The notes below the pieces were generated by a model. The model did no database searches and was not told the DNA's origin. It saw nothing but the letters and a program-made list of their open reading frames with translations. A program made the translations under genes and the position numbers. Below are positions 36,882 through 48,390 of a stretch of 64,000 nt of DNA, one piece after another (position 1 is the stretch's first letter; every line of letters starts with the position of its first letter). The stretch is taken from positions 1,380,501-1,444,500 of the forward strand of contig NC_090114.1 in the NCBI RefSeq assembly GCF_023973825.1. The letters are read 5' to 3'. The stretch is from Plasmodium brasilianum. Lineage: Eukaryota > Apicomplexa > Aconoidasida > Haemosporida > Plasmodiidae.

Positions 36882-39240
36882 ATCAATATTAAGGAATATG
36901 GGTATTTCTATAAAGAATTTATAATTATGAAATAATAATTGTAATATCCTTAGTTATATATTTATTTAACATGACCATAATTGCTTATATTTTAAAAATG
37001 CACCTAATTATTCATAACCTTTCTGAAACGCAACTTTAAAAAAATTGTTTTTTTTTTTTTCTGAAATTGAACATTTGATGTATTTTAGGTTTTTATATAA
37101 ATATATACTTTAACAATAATTATATATTATTCCTTATCATATACATATGAGTATTAAAATAAGTTTCAAGGATAATATATGTTTGTACGTTAAAATTCAT
37201 ATTTAATAGGAAAAATCTTATACTTTTATAGAATTTATGTTTTGATTTATATTTAAATATAAGTATGGGTACTTCCTATTTTTTCTTTTTTCTTGGTTTA
37301 ATATTATTGTTTTTTTAAAAAATTAAAATTATAAATTATTTTTTTTAAATTAAAAATAAGTGTGTCTTTTTTGTTTTTAATGAAATGAAGTGATTGCATT
37401 TTGTTCTCCTGACATATATATGCTTTTCTTTAAAATAAACTGTTAAAGTTGTGTTTTTATATATGGAAACTTATATAATAAAAAAGAAGAATATTTAATA
37501 CATGGAGAATTATTATCTAAAAATGAATGAAATAAATTATCATACTAATATGTATGATTCATTATATAGGAATTACAATTAGTATAAGATATAAGGCAGT
37601 CAAACTATGTAAAGAGTAGAAGTATATATGAAATTGTTAATTACATATAATATATAAATAGAATAAATGTTTTAAAATATAAAAATCTTTTAGAGGATCA
37701 AATATCAATGGTAATAATAAAACAAAAAGGATGTAATATTCCTTTTCAATAAATTATATGTGTGCATGTTTCTTTATTTAAGTATTTAGAACGTAAATTA
37801 TCATATGGATTAATTAGAATAATAAAAACTTATAGAGAAATTTATATAACTAAAATATATGATAATATAAAAGACACATTTAAATAATGTAATTTCATTG
37901 GCATGCTATTTAATTTTAAATATATATAATTATAATATATATTAATATTTGATGTTTGATAGTATAGACAAAAAAATGTTGCATTTTTATAATAAAAACA
38001 TTAAAGGAATATGAATTACTGGATATGTACGAAATTATTTACAACTGTAATAGTAAATAAATTTTTTTTACATTTTAGAAAAAATAATTGAAGGAAAAAA
38101 TATGAAATACATTATATGGATAAGCAATAAACGTTTTTTATTAAAAAAAACAATACATTAATATAAATGATATATTTGTAACAATGTAGTAATTCAAATA
38201 ATATTGAATATTCATTTGAATAAGAGATATATTCAATATTAATATTTCTATATATATATATATATATACGTATATTTTTAATGCACATTGTACCTATTTA
38301 TTATGGAGAACATTTAATATACAATGAAGAATAAATTATTTGTATATTATACATTATTTTTAGAAAGTAATTCGGACAAATATATATATAATTAATAAAG
38401 AAATATGACCACAAGAGTGTTAAAAATCCATGAACCTTTATAAGTCTGATAAATTCTTCATATAAATAAATATTTAGTAAGATTTTATTATATATATACT
38501 AAATCTTTTTAATAGTCATATATATGTACTATTATAAATTCATAAAGTGGGTCAAAGTGTATTATATAAGGAAACATTTAATCTGAATATACAGCTGAAA
38601 CGATCAAATTATCATAATAATACCGGGAAACTAGCAAATAGCTCTGGGAATGCCTCAACAACATTATAAATAGCTTAAAACAATAAAGACATAATAATGT
38701 TAATTCTTATAAATATGTTTTTTGTAAATTAAATTTGTATTATTTAATTAATAGTTTTTCCTTTTTTATACTTTTTCTATTGATTCTATAAAACAGTAAT
38801 ATTTTAGGTGCAAAATGAAATGTTATAATGTTACTTTTAATTACCATAATATTTTTTATGTATTATATTTTTATAATTATTAGTATCTCTATTATTGTAT
38901 GTAAAGATCAAAATAATCTGAACAAATCATAACTTTTCTCATAAAAATATGTTTAACAATGTATTATTTATTTATGTTCATTGTTTAAATAGCATCTGCA
39001 TATTATGTAGCTTACATTGGGTAAGTGTAATAAAATAAAAAAAAATTATTCCTTTTAAAACTATCAACAGAAAAAAATACTATATCATATATTTTAGTAA
39101 ATTTTATAGATATTCTCACTTATTTTTTTATGAGATTATTATAAATTTTTTATCATTCTTAATTTAAAATGTTTTATTTGAAATATTTTTAAATATATGC
39201 AAAAGAATGTAATATTTCCGTAAAATTTTTATTTTAATCT
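36882..39240. other. Intergenic DNA with one coding-like island
   Basis: Mostly AT-rich without features. At 38538-38669 a 43-codon plus-strand frame has no ATG but an unusual balance of codons (contains NLNIQLKRSN, then TGKLANSSGNAS) and locally higher GC than its surroundings. It could be a stranded exon or other remnant. No family is recognised. Confidence 0.45.
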
Positions 39241-39244
39241 CTGT

Positions 39245-39360
39245 TTTTTTTTTTTTTTTGAATTAGATTAATAGAAAAATTTAATTACTGTGTTACATTA
39301 ATTAACAAAATTATACATTTTGAATATATATGAATAAATTAAAATTATATAATTTTTAAA
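39245..39360 (+). promoter_or_regulatory. Fam 5' module, copy 4
   Basis: A T15 run, then TTTTGAATTAGATTAATAGAA, TTTAATTACTGTG and TTTTGAATATATATGAATAAA, about 230-345 bp before the ATG at 39591. The gene it precedes is dead but the module is still recognisable. Confidence 0.5.
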
Positions 39361-39590
39361 AAATAAATTTTCTCTTAATATTTTATAACAGCTTTATAAA
39401 TGTATTTTGTTTTTCTTTTGTCTAAATTGTAAAAATATCCCATAATTATATACATTTTATTAAATTTTTATAAGATACTAACAAAAGAAAGGTAAATAAA
39501 AATAAATTTAGTAATTTTTATTGCTGCAGCTGCATTATATTAATTTTTTTTTTTTTTATTGTATATATTACAATATTAAGGAAATTTTGC

Positions 39591-40566
39591 ATGGCACAAG
39601 AAATTAAGTTGCTCTTATTTATTAAAATTGTTGAGTTTATCTTTTTAATTTGGTTATTCCCTTTTTACAGTGATATGGTATGATAGAATTTTTTTACTAT
39701 AATATTAATATTCATTTTTTACTTATTTATTTTTATTAATTATTTTTTTTAAAATGGCGTTATTTATTCTTTTATATAACAAATAATTGTTTTATTTTTT
39801 TAGAATATGTTTGACATGTTGAGGGAATGGAACAATTTTAATATAATATTATATCTCAGAAATTATCGATCACTAGAAAACTATGGAAGGGAAATATATT
39901 ACAATATTAGAGAGTAAAAGTTTGAGATACCATATTGTATTAATAAAATGAATGAAAAAGGATTTACAATTAATAATGTAAAAAAGAAAAAAAAATAAAA
40001 GTGAACATTTATATAAAAGTTCATTAATTAATAAAAGACGGTTTAAGTAACCTATGACATATAAAAGTAAGATACTTTATAAAGCATGTTCCAATTTCGA
40101 AATAAAATTTTTGAATGCACTTGATAAAATGTGATTTTTGAAAATGATCAGGATAACTAACGATGAATCTTACAGAAAATTAAAATGTAGAAAATATGGA
40201 TTACGATTTTCTTTACTTTTAATATTTTTCTTGTTGGTATTAATGATACCCATATTAGATATATCATTCACTTATGTGGAACAAAACAATGGGTTATTTG
40301 GTGAAATGTGTTTGTTAAACGTACATATAACCAGAAACTTTGATTCGCTTATTATAGGTGGTTATATTAAAATAGTTGAGCCTATAGCAAAGTTGTTTGG
40401 ACTAAAAATAACTGATTTTCCTGCAGTAGAAACAGCAGTGAGTATTCTATTTAATCGAATGACTTTCTTTTCATCAGCTATAATAATTATATTAGAGGTT
40501 GTTTATTACTATAAAAATTTTATAAAAAATCAAAAAATAAAGTTAAAAGAAATATTCTATCAATAA
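39591..40566 (+). pseudogene. fam-l-type pseudogene, long subtype
   Basis: Exon 1 (39591-39677) is an intact 29-codon leader (starts MAQEIKLLLFIKIVEF, ends YSDM at GTATGA). Exon 2 starts at 39804 (NMFDMLREW) and has NYRSLEN at the PEXEL-like position. It stops at 39915-39917. The following 200 nt have several stops and frame changes. The frame is recovered from about 40080, where SNFEIKFLNALDKM precedes another stop at 40132-40134. From there to 40566 it is open and matches the subtype: FLKMIRITNDESYRK, RKYGLRFSLLL, a first TM, a loop, a second TM (about FSSAIIIILEVVYYY) and a basic tail. Parallel to the intact gene at 35866-36881, but clearly non-functional. Confidence 0.87.
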
Positions 40567-42180
40567 TATAAAATATATCTCTTTATATAACGCATCCTTT
40601 AATATAAAATAATATACATTATATCATTAGTGATATACTTAATAAACACATATATAATTGCATATATATCATAAATGTATTTCATATACCCCACCTACTT
40701 TATAGGTAAAATTAATAAAAATATGTTATTAGTTTTATTACGAATTTCAATATATATGTAATTTTAAATTTGTATTTTCGAGTTTTGCTACCTTTGAATT
40801 AAATATTATGACTTGATATATATAATTTTTTTTAATTAAGTAGATTCTTATAACAAATATATGTTTGTTTGTTAAGTTTAGTTTATAATAGTATAATTAT
40901 TCTGTAATTATTTTGAAGACCTGACTTAACATCTATTTTAAACATAACTAATTGTGCTTGTTATAATAAGTGAAATATAGCTTAATAACTATGTGGTAAT
41001 TTTATTTAATCACAATACTATTAGTATTAAATTAAAAATAAATATTTATTGTTCTTTTTTTTTGAAAGAAAATAGTATATATTTTGTTGTACCTATATAT
41101 AATTTTTTTTTTTTTTCGTTTCCTAATTTTTCCCAAGAAATTATAATATTTTATAAATAGAACAATTACAAAAAATTACATTTATGATGATTGTAATAAA
41201 ATTTTTAAATATAATATTTTTATAATGATTATTCTAATATTTCCAGTTCGTAAGTAACAGAAGTGCATGAACGAAATCATATGTGCTCTAAAATTTGTTT
41301 TTAATAAAATGTTATATTTTATACATTTATTCTGGTTTACTGTAAAGCATCTCTAAAATTTATTAATGACATTATGTGATAATAATGGAATATATAAAAT
41401 ATACTGTATTAAATAAAAAATTGGAAGTAGAAAAATTATTAAATCATATTTCATAGTAATTTATAATTTTATTTTTTCATATATGTTATATGAAAATTAT
41501 ACGCCAGACATTATTTTTATGTGTAAATTTCATTTCAAATATTTTTAAGTGTGAACAAATGTAATAAATATTTTTATTTATACTAATTTTACTTATAATA
41601 TATGTCTTTTCATATTTTCTTTTTTTTTTTATGTTATATTAATATATCTTAATGTAAAAATATTTAATTAAATGATAGAAGAAAAATGTTAAGTATATGA
41701 ATAGTAAAACATTTTATTTTTATATAATGACATAAATTAAACTTAATTAAAAATTAAAATCATATAAAATAAGTTATAAAAATAAAAAAGTTACTTCATA
41801 CTTTCATATTAAATCTATATTTCTTGAATGATTAGGAGACATGCTGCGAATTCAACACTTTTAATACATTATAACCAACAATAGAAAGTTTTTCTTTAAT
41901 TGTCATTCAAATTATGCTTAATAGCTTATGTAAAAAAAAGAGTTGTTGATATACGTCTTATTTTTCTTTTTTATTTTTATTATTATAATCCCATAATAAA
42001 TTATATTTTTTAACAATATTAATTCGTTTTACCAAAAGAGAACGTATATATATTAGAATTATTAAATGAATAAGGCAGTTGAAGTTAGTAATTATTGGCT
42101 TAATATACAGAACAGTGTAATATCATTATTCTATACATTATTTTTTGTTAATAAAATGAATTTTTCTATGTATAAATAAT
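40567..42180. other. Intergenic AT-rich DNA
   Basis: Nothing recognised beyond A/T tracts. Confidence 0.5.
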
Positions 42181-42183
42181 CGT

Positions 42184-42310
42184 ATATTTTATTTTATTTT
42201 AAATTGTATTAATAAAAAAAAATTTAATCACTCTACTATAATAGATATTTGGTTAATATATTTGGAATATTTATGAATGAACTAAATTTATATCATTTAA
42301 ATTAAAGTTA
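42184..42310 (+). promoter_or_regulatory. Fam 5' module, copy 5
   Basis: TTTATTTTAAATTGTATTAA, TTTAATCACTCTACTATAA and TTTGGAATATTTATGAATGA, ending ATTAAAGTTAA. It lies about 245-370 bp before the ATG at 42554. The secondary block TTTATCATTGGATGTATATA lies at about 42478, 75 bp before the ATG. Confidence 0.5.
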
Positions 42311-42553
42311 ATCTTTTTTATGTAACATTAGTGTAAATATATTAGAATTAATTTTAAAATTATTTAATTGTTTCTATAATATATAATGCCCTAAAGATAT
42401 ATGCATTAAATATTTATTTCAAGATAAATCAATATTTTGTAATTAATAATTATAAAAAAAAAATTAACGCAGAATCATTTATCATTGGATGTATATAACG
42501 TTCTAATTAATATTTATTTTACTGAATATCTTACAATATTAAGGTTATATATA

Positions 42554-43508
42554 ATGGAATGAAGATTTAGGTTACTACTTTTTATTAAAATTGGAACATC
42601 TATTATTCTAACTTGGATGTACAATTTCAAAAGTGATTTTGTATAACAATATTATTTATATTTATTTGTATTATTATTATATATAAGGTTTTACTTTTAT
42701 GAATACCTTTTTTGTAATGAAATTATTTACTCCATTAAATAACAAATATTTACATTATATTTTTAGAATACGTTTAACAAAACTTTTTATTCGATGTACA
42801 AATTTAATGGAAAATTATATCCAAGAACATGTAAATTACTATATAATCATAAGCATAATAAGAATTCAAGTATTCTAGAACTAAAAGAAGGAATATCAAA
42901 GAATGTTGTGAACATAAGTAAAGATTTTTTTAATAATGAAAGAGAGAGCACAGGAAAAAAGAAACAACCATATAGAGGTATATTAAATAATGCTAGAAAT
43001 AATAATGAAGCTCTGAAAAATAAATCTTGTATATTTGGATCAAAAAAATATTCATATATTGAAAGAAAAATATTCAAAATTCTCGATAATACAGAATGTC
43101 TTAAAAAAAACCGGACAATTAGCAATAGAACATACAAACAAATAAAGTTTAAACAAAGAAGACTACATTTTCTTTATGTTTATTATTGTTCATATTGGTT
43201 TTAGTGGTATCTTCAGTAGATTTATCCTTTTATTTTTTATGTGGAAAAGATTTGTTGAGTTATTTAAGATTGTTAACTCTAAATACGAGTACTAGCATTT
43301 ATTTACCTAAAGTAGGGGGGCGTTTAAAGATTTATTAGGCATAAATGTTTCGATGTTCAGGGAAGTAATGAGAGTTTCAACTATTTTCAAATATTGTGTT
43401 CCTTTATTTATAATATTTGTAGTAATTATATTAGGTATTGTATATTACTACAATTAAGTTATGAAATATGAAAAAATTTAGTTTAGCGAAAGATTAAGAG
43501 AATATTAA
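42554..43508 (+). pseudogene. fam-l-type pseudogene, long subtype
   Basis: Exon 1 (42554-42640) carries TGA as its third codon, but the rest of the leader (FRLLLFIKIGTSIILTW) is preserved, ending at GTATAA. Exon 2 from 42767 is open for about 140 codons. It holds RTCKLLYN at the PEXEL-like position (R replaced by K), KKYSYIERKIFKIL and RTISNRTYKQIKFKQRR. A frameshift near 43170 moves the first TM (LCLLLFILVLVVSS) to another frame. A second shift occurs beside a G6 tract at 43315-43320, restoring FKDLLGINVSMF and the second TM. Stops at 43455-43457 and 43479-43481 then interrupt the tail. The subtype is that of the gene at 35866-36881. At least five lesions are present. Confidence 0.87.
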
Positions 43509-45839
43509 AGAATATCTTTCTTTTCGTAAAGAATTATTTAATATAAGGTAATAGATGTAGTATATATAGTGATATGAATGATGAACATACCAATAATTGA
43601 TTGTATTTTATAAATGAACTTATATATACATATTATATTTAATGGATATTAGTTAAATATATTTTTTTAATTTTTTTTGCGAATTTTTATGTTTAAATAC
43701 TTTTTAATTTGCATCCTAATATATTATTTTTGCTAAATTGAATATTACGGATTCATACATACATTTTTATGTTTAAATAGTTTTTTATAAAAAATTTATG
43801 TGTGCGTGTTAAGATGAGGGCATAAAAGGATATTTTATATAATTTTATTGAATTATTGTGATAACTGACATATTAATTATAAAATATGGCATATTTTATT
43901 TTTTAACGTGTTGATTCTTAATATTATTTTTTATTGACATAATAAGAAAAAAAATGTATTAATAATTTTATATTAAAAATGAATGTATCTTGTTTTTTAT
44001 TTAACGAATCCATGTGAGTCAATTTCGTTGCATTGATATTTATATAGTTTATTAAAATAAATTAATATTTATTATATAAAATGAATTTCATGAGAAAATA
44101 ATTATAAAATATATTTATTGTAAAATATATTTTAATAAATATTTAGTTCTTTTTTGCTTATATTAAAAGGGAAAATATAAATATATCATAAAATAATAAC
44201 TTTATTAAATAAACGTTTATTTATTTTTGAATAATAACCTACAAATTCTAAGTTTTCATAATTAGAAAAAGGGTTAAAATTATTTATTATTGTGTTTTAT
44301 TTAGGCGTTAATTCAGTGTTGCATGAATTAATTAAATATAAAATATACTGAAAATTTATAAACAAATGAAGTATATATACTTTTTAATTTTTTACATTAT
44401 TATACAATTGAATTAATAAATAAAATATAATCATTTACTAATAGATAATATTCTGAAGTTTTTTTTTTTTTTATTTTTTTTGTTTTATCATAATATAAAA
44501 CTATTAAATATCTGTTATATATCAATTAGGAAATAATTTATATTAAATGTAATGAAAATCAATGCATTCTTTTATATAATTATATGATTATATAAAGATA
44601 AATATTTATAATAATGTTATATTTTTTACACTTTTCTAAAAATGTATTATGTTAAAATTTAATATAATTTGAAGATGTATAAAAAAATATGCAGTTTATA
44701 TTATATACTAGTAATTTCTTTAAATTAATAACTGCTTAAATTAAATAAAAAAATTAAAAAAAATTCTTTAATTAAATATAATTTATAAATAAATTATGTT
44801 ATTTTTAGTTTTTTGATAAATTTTTATAAAATATATTTAAAAAGTTACTATTTTATTTTTTCAGGATAATTATATATATAAATTTAACTAATAAGTTTCA
44901 CAATTTAACCGTTTTGTCAGTAACGATATAATATTAAATTTGTTCATTTGTAGATTCAAATGAAAATATTATTATTATATTAATATATATTTTATTTATT
45001 GCTTTTTAGTACTAATCAAAAAGTATTATTTATTGAATGAAATAATGCATGTATAATTTGTTCTTCTTAAAAGTATACTTAGGACCTATATAAAATGAAA
45101 TTAGCGCATACGGATATTGCTGTATGGTGAAATTGAAAATATTGTTAGTAAGAATTTCAATAAAAAAAATAATTATATATATTATGTTATATATAATTTT
45201 TTTCAATATTATTTATTACGGTAATTTATTAAAATATTTATTCCATTTAATTAATATGTATATATATATATACGAAGTAATTCTTTTGTGATCTAATTAT
45301 TGTTTTTTTTTATCATATTAGTATTTTTTCAAATCATATATAATTAATTATAAATAAGATAGAAAAAAAATTAATTAGATTCTTATGAATATTTTTCATT
45401 TATAAATATCCGTATATATTAAACTTATTTTAATGTTATAATATTTAAAAAATTATTGTTAAAAAATAAAAAATCTTTTTTAATATGTATTTGAAAGATA
45501 TGTTTCTTCTTACGTTATATCGTACCTTAAACATTTTTTTTTTTAAATATATAATAGATTATAAGGCATTCAGGTTTTATTATTAAATATTACGCACGTT
45601 TTACAAATTATATTTTTTGTCATTTATTAATAGTATTATTATAATAATTATTATTTATTAATAATTATAAAGCGTTTTTCCAAAATTTAGTGTTTGTAAA
45701 TATTGAGTTATTAATAGGAAAACTTTTACAAAATTATCATTAATCTGTTATAAGAGGGAGCAATATATAATTTATATTACATATATTTCGTATTATAAAT
45801 AAAATGATTATTTCCGAATTTTATGAAATAATATATATT
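43509..45839. other. Intergenic AT-rich DNA
   Basis: No gene-like frame is seen. There are T and TA tracts, for example at about 44459-44480 and 45257-45271. Confidence 0.5.
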
Positions 45840-45970
45840 TTGTTTTTTACTTTCTGTTGAAAAGATTAGATAAAATATTTATTTACTGTATTATATTAAA
45901 TTATTTATATATATATTTTGAATATTTATGAATGAATCTAAATTATTATGATCTAATAAAGTTTAGTTTT
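45840..45970 (+). promoter_or_regulatory. Fam 5' module, copy 6
   Basis: TTTTTTACTTTCTGTTGAAA, AGATTAGATAAAATA, TTTACTGTATTATATTAAAT and TTTTGAATATTTATGAATGA, ending AATAAAGTTTAG. It lies about 210-340 bp before the ATG at 46181. The secondary block GTTCATTGGAAGTATATTAC lies about 75 bp before the ATG. Confidence 0.55.
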
Positions 45971-46180
45971 TTAAAAACTTATAGTAAAAATTTAATAATT
46001 TATTTATAAAGATATACGTCTTTTCCTGTAATGTAAAATATATTATAGTTATATCCATATTATTTGATTTTTAATGATAAAAATATTAAAATATAAAAAT
46101 ACATCTGTTCATTGGAAGTATATTACATTATAATTGATTTTACTCTTAGTAAATATATTATAATATTTTATATATACGTC

Positions 46181-47092
46181 ATGGAACAAGAAATTAAGTC
46201 ACTTTTATTTTTAAAAATTGCTACTTTAATCCTTTTAACTTGGATAAGTAATTTTATCTGTGTTGACGTATGATAATAATATTTAAGGATATTTGCTTTA
46301 TTAATACTTTGCATTTTTTTAGTTTTCGTAATATTTTTTTTTTTTCTGTAAAATATTTTATTATTTTAAATATTATATGTCTTGTTTTTTTAGAGTACGT
46401 TTAATAAATTACTAGATGAAAAATATAATCACTGTAGAATATTTTCTACGAGAACATATCGATTACTAGAAAATTGTGTACAAAACGAGTATTCAAATAT
46501 CACAGGTTTAAATGAAGAGGTAACCAACATTGGAAAGTTTCTCACAAAAGATATATCTAATAATGAAAAAGATGTCAAAGGAATAAAGAAACCATTCAGT
46601 ACAAGTTCGTTAAATAAGACAGGATTCTATGCAGAAGTGATAGATTATAATAATGCAATGTTTGATGGAAAACATTTACATTATGAAAAAAAATGGATCG
46701 AAAAAAAAGATTATGATAATTTTGTTAAAAGGGACAGGAAAGTTAGATATATGGCCTTACTAAAATTAAAGTATAAAGGATATGGATTAATTATTGCTTT
46801 ATTTTTTTTTTTTCTATTGTTTGGAATTGGATTGCCAACAATACAGTATACAGGGTTTTTCAAAACTATAGAAAAATTTTGGACGAGTACACTGAAGCTT
46901 CCGCCTATAAATAAATGGGGAGAAGCAATATATAACATACTTTCTGAAGAAATAATAAGTAATTCTTTTCTAATATCCTATGTGATTTCTATAGTTCTGC
47001 TAGTTGCAGTAATTGTAATATTGGTTCCTAAAATATTCATAAATAATGAAAAATATAAGAAACTTAAGTTGAGGAAGGAGCATTATGGGTGA
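46181..47092 (+). CDS. fam-l-type exported protein, two TM
   Basis: Exons 46181-46267 and 46394-47092 give 261 residues, intact. The leader starts MEQEIKSLLFLKIATL and contains LTWI; the donor is GTATGA, intron 126 nt, phase 0, acceptor TTTTTTTAG. TRTYRLLEN (about 48-56) is the PEXEL-like site. The core (about 109-140) reads AEVIDYNNAMFDGKHLHYE, then KKWIEKKDYDNF. It is nearly the same as in the gene at 32434-33345, so both belong to one fam-l subtype. TM1 is at about 160-178 and TM2 at 222-242, then a basic tail. The whole exon 2 frame is open from the acceptor, so the leader exon, not an internal codon, supplies the start. Exported, function unknown. Confidence 0.88.
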
Positions 47093-48023
47093 TATATAAA
47101 AGTATATATTATATAGAAAATTATTTGATGTGATGTTATATTTGGAATATGTTTAGGTATGCATTTTATAGACATACTGTTAATTACACAACCTTGATGA
47201 ATAAAGAAATATATATACTTTGTCTTTTTGATACATATCTATAAAATAAATATTTTCTTAAATTTTTCTTAAGTCATTATGCTTTAAATTTTTTCAAGAT
47301 ACATTTTAACGTATTATTTGAATTTAACTTCATATTATGTATTAATATATGTATTTTAAAAAAATTTTATGTAAAACATATATGCGCATTTTAAACATAA
47401 TACATAATAACATAAATTACATAATTTAATATAATAGTTAATTTTATGTTTGAACTAAAAATTGAAGGGTTCTATTTTTTTATCTACATACCTAAGTTTA
47501 TTATTTGTTTGCGTAATCCAAAAGATATGTCATTATTTTTAAATTAGATATATATTAGTCTTTTGTATTTAATTAAAGAACATAAGTATATTTTTCTATA
47601 TATACATATATGTACATATATATTTTTTTTTTTATTTAAGTTGAATTTAATTATAATTCTAAAAATTAATTTTAACTGGAAGTTACTTATAAAGTATATT
47701 TGTGAAATAAAAATTGTTAGTGTTTTTTTATTTTTGAATAATGTAAAAGGGGAATTATGAACATATAATAAAGCAGTATTTTTATTATATATGTAATACC
47801 TATAATGGTTTAACAATTTCAGGATTCTAAATTAATAAATTGAAATAAGACGTTATATTGAATAATTGTTTATTTTGTTTACTTAAGTTGAAATTAATTC
47901 AATTTAGAATAAATTAACTAAATATATATTATACTGAAAATATATGTATACAAGTATATATATTTTTTTATTTCCTTATAGGATTAAACTATTGGATTAA
48001 ATGTTGTTATATATTAATATATA
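47093..48023. other. Intergenic AT-rich DNA
   Basis: Contains the 3' flank of the fam-l gene and low-complexity sequence. Overlapping ORFs at 47544-47816 on both strands are low-complexity and judged chance. Confidence 0.5.
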
Positions 48024-48390
48024 ATGCATAGAAATAACTGTTCTTGGCATTTTGCAATAATGAATATTATTTGTATAGCTATTGTAAAAGATATCTTAAT
48101 GGGAACAATTTTGATTTTTTATATTTATTGTAAAGTAAATACTATATTCCATTATATATTTTGAATAAATTATAAGTTATCATTTATAATTCATTATTCA
48201 TAAAATGAAATAATTGTACAATAATAATATTATTCATGTTTTACACCTTTCATTTGTATATTAGTTTAGTCCATTTGGATCATATATAGGTGAAAATAGA
48301 AAAAATAAAAAAAGATATTGGAATAATATCCCTCAATTATATACGCAAAAACTATTAGGGATAGCCTTAAAACATACTCGTAAGCATTAG
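48024..48390 (+). pseudogene. pir: Stranded 3' end of a PIR gene
   Basis: Two pieces of a PIR gene survive. The end of exon 2 (open from about 48024 to 48134) gives FAIMNIICIAIVKDILM, then a TM ending FYIYCK directly before GTAAAT. After 130 nt, TTAG leads into exon 3 (48265-48390). It starts FSPFGSYIGENRKNKKRYW and runs 41 codons to a TAG, the usual basic cytoplasmic tail of PIR proteins. The intron length equals that of intron 2 in the intact PIR gene at 58016-59235 (130 nt). No Cys-rich ectodomain is visible upstream, so this is a 5'-truncated remnant inserted or left between two fam genes. Confidence 0.75.

Noticed and set aside
47544..47816. Opposed ORFs of 90 and 65 aa
   Set aside because: Low complexity, overlapping on both strands, no family features.
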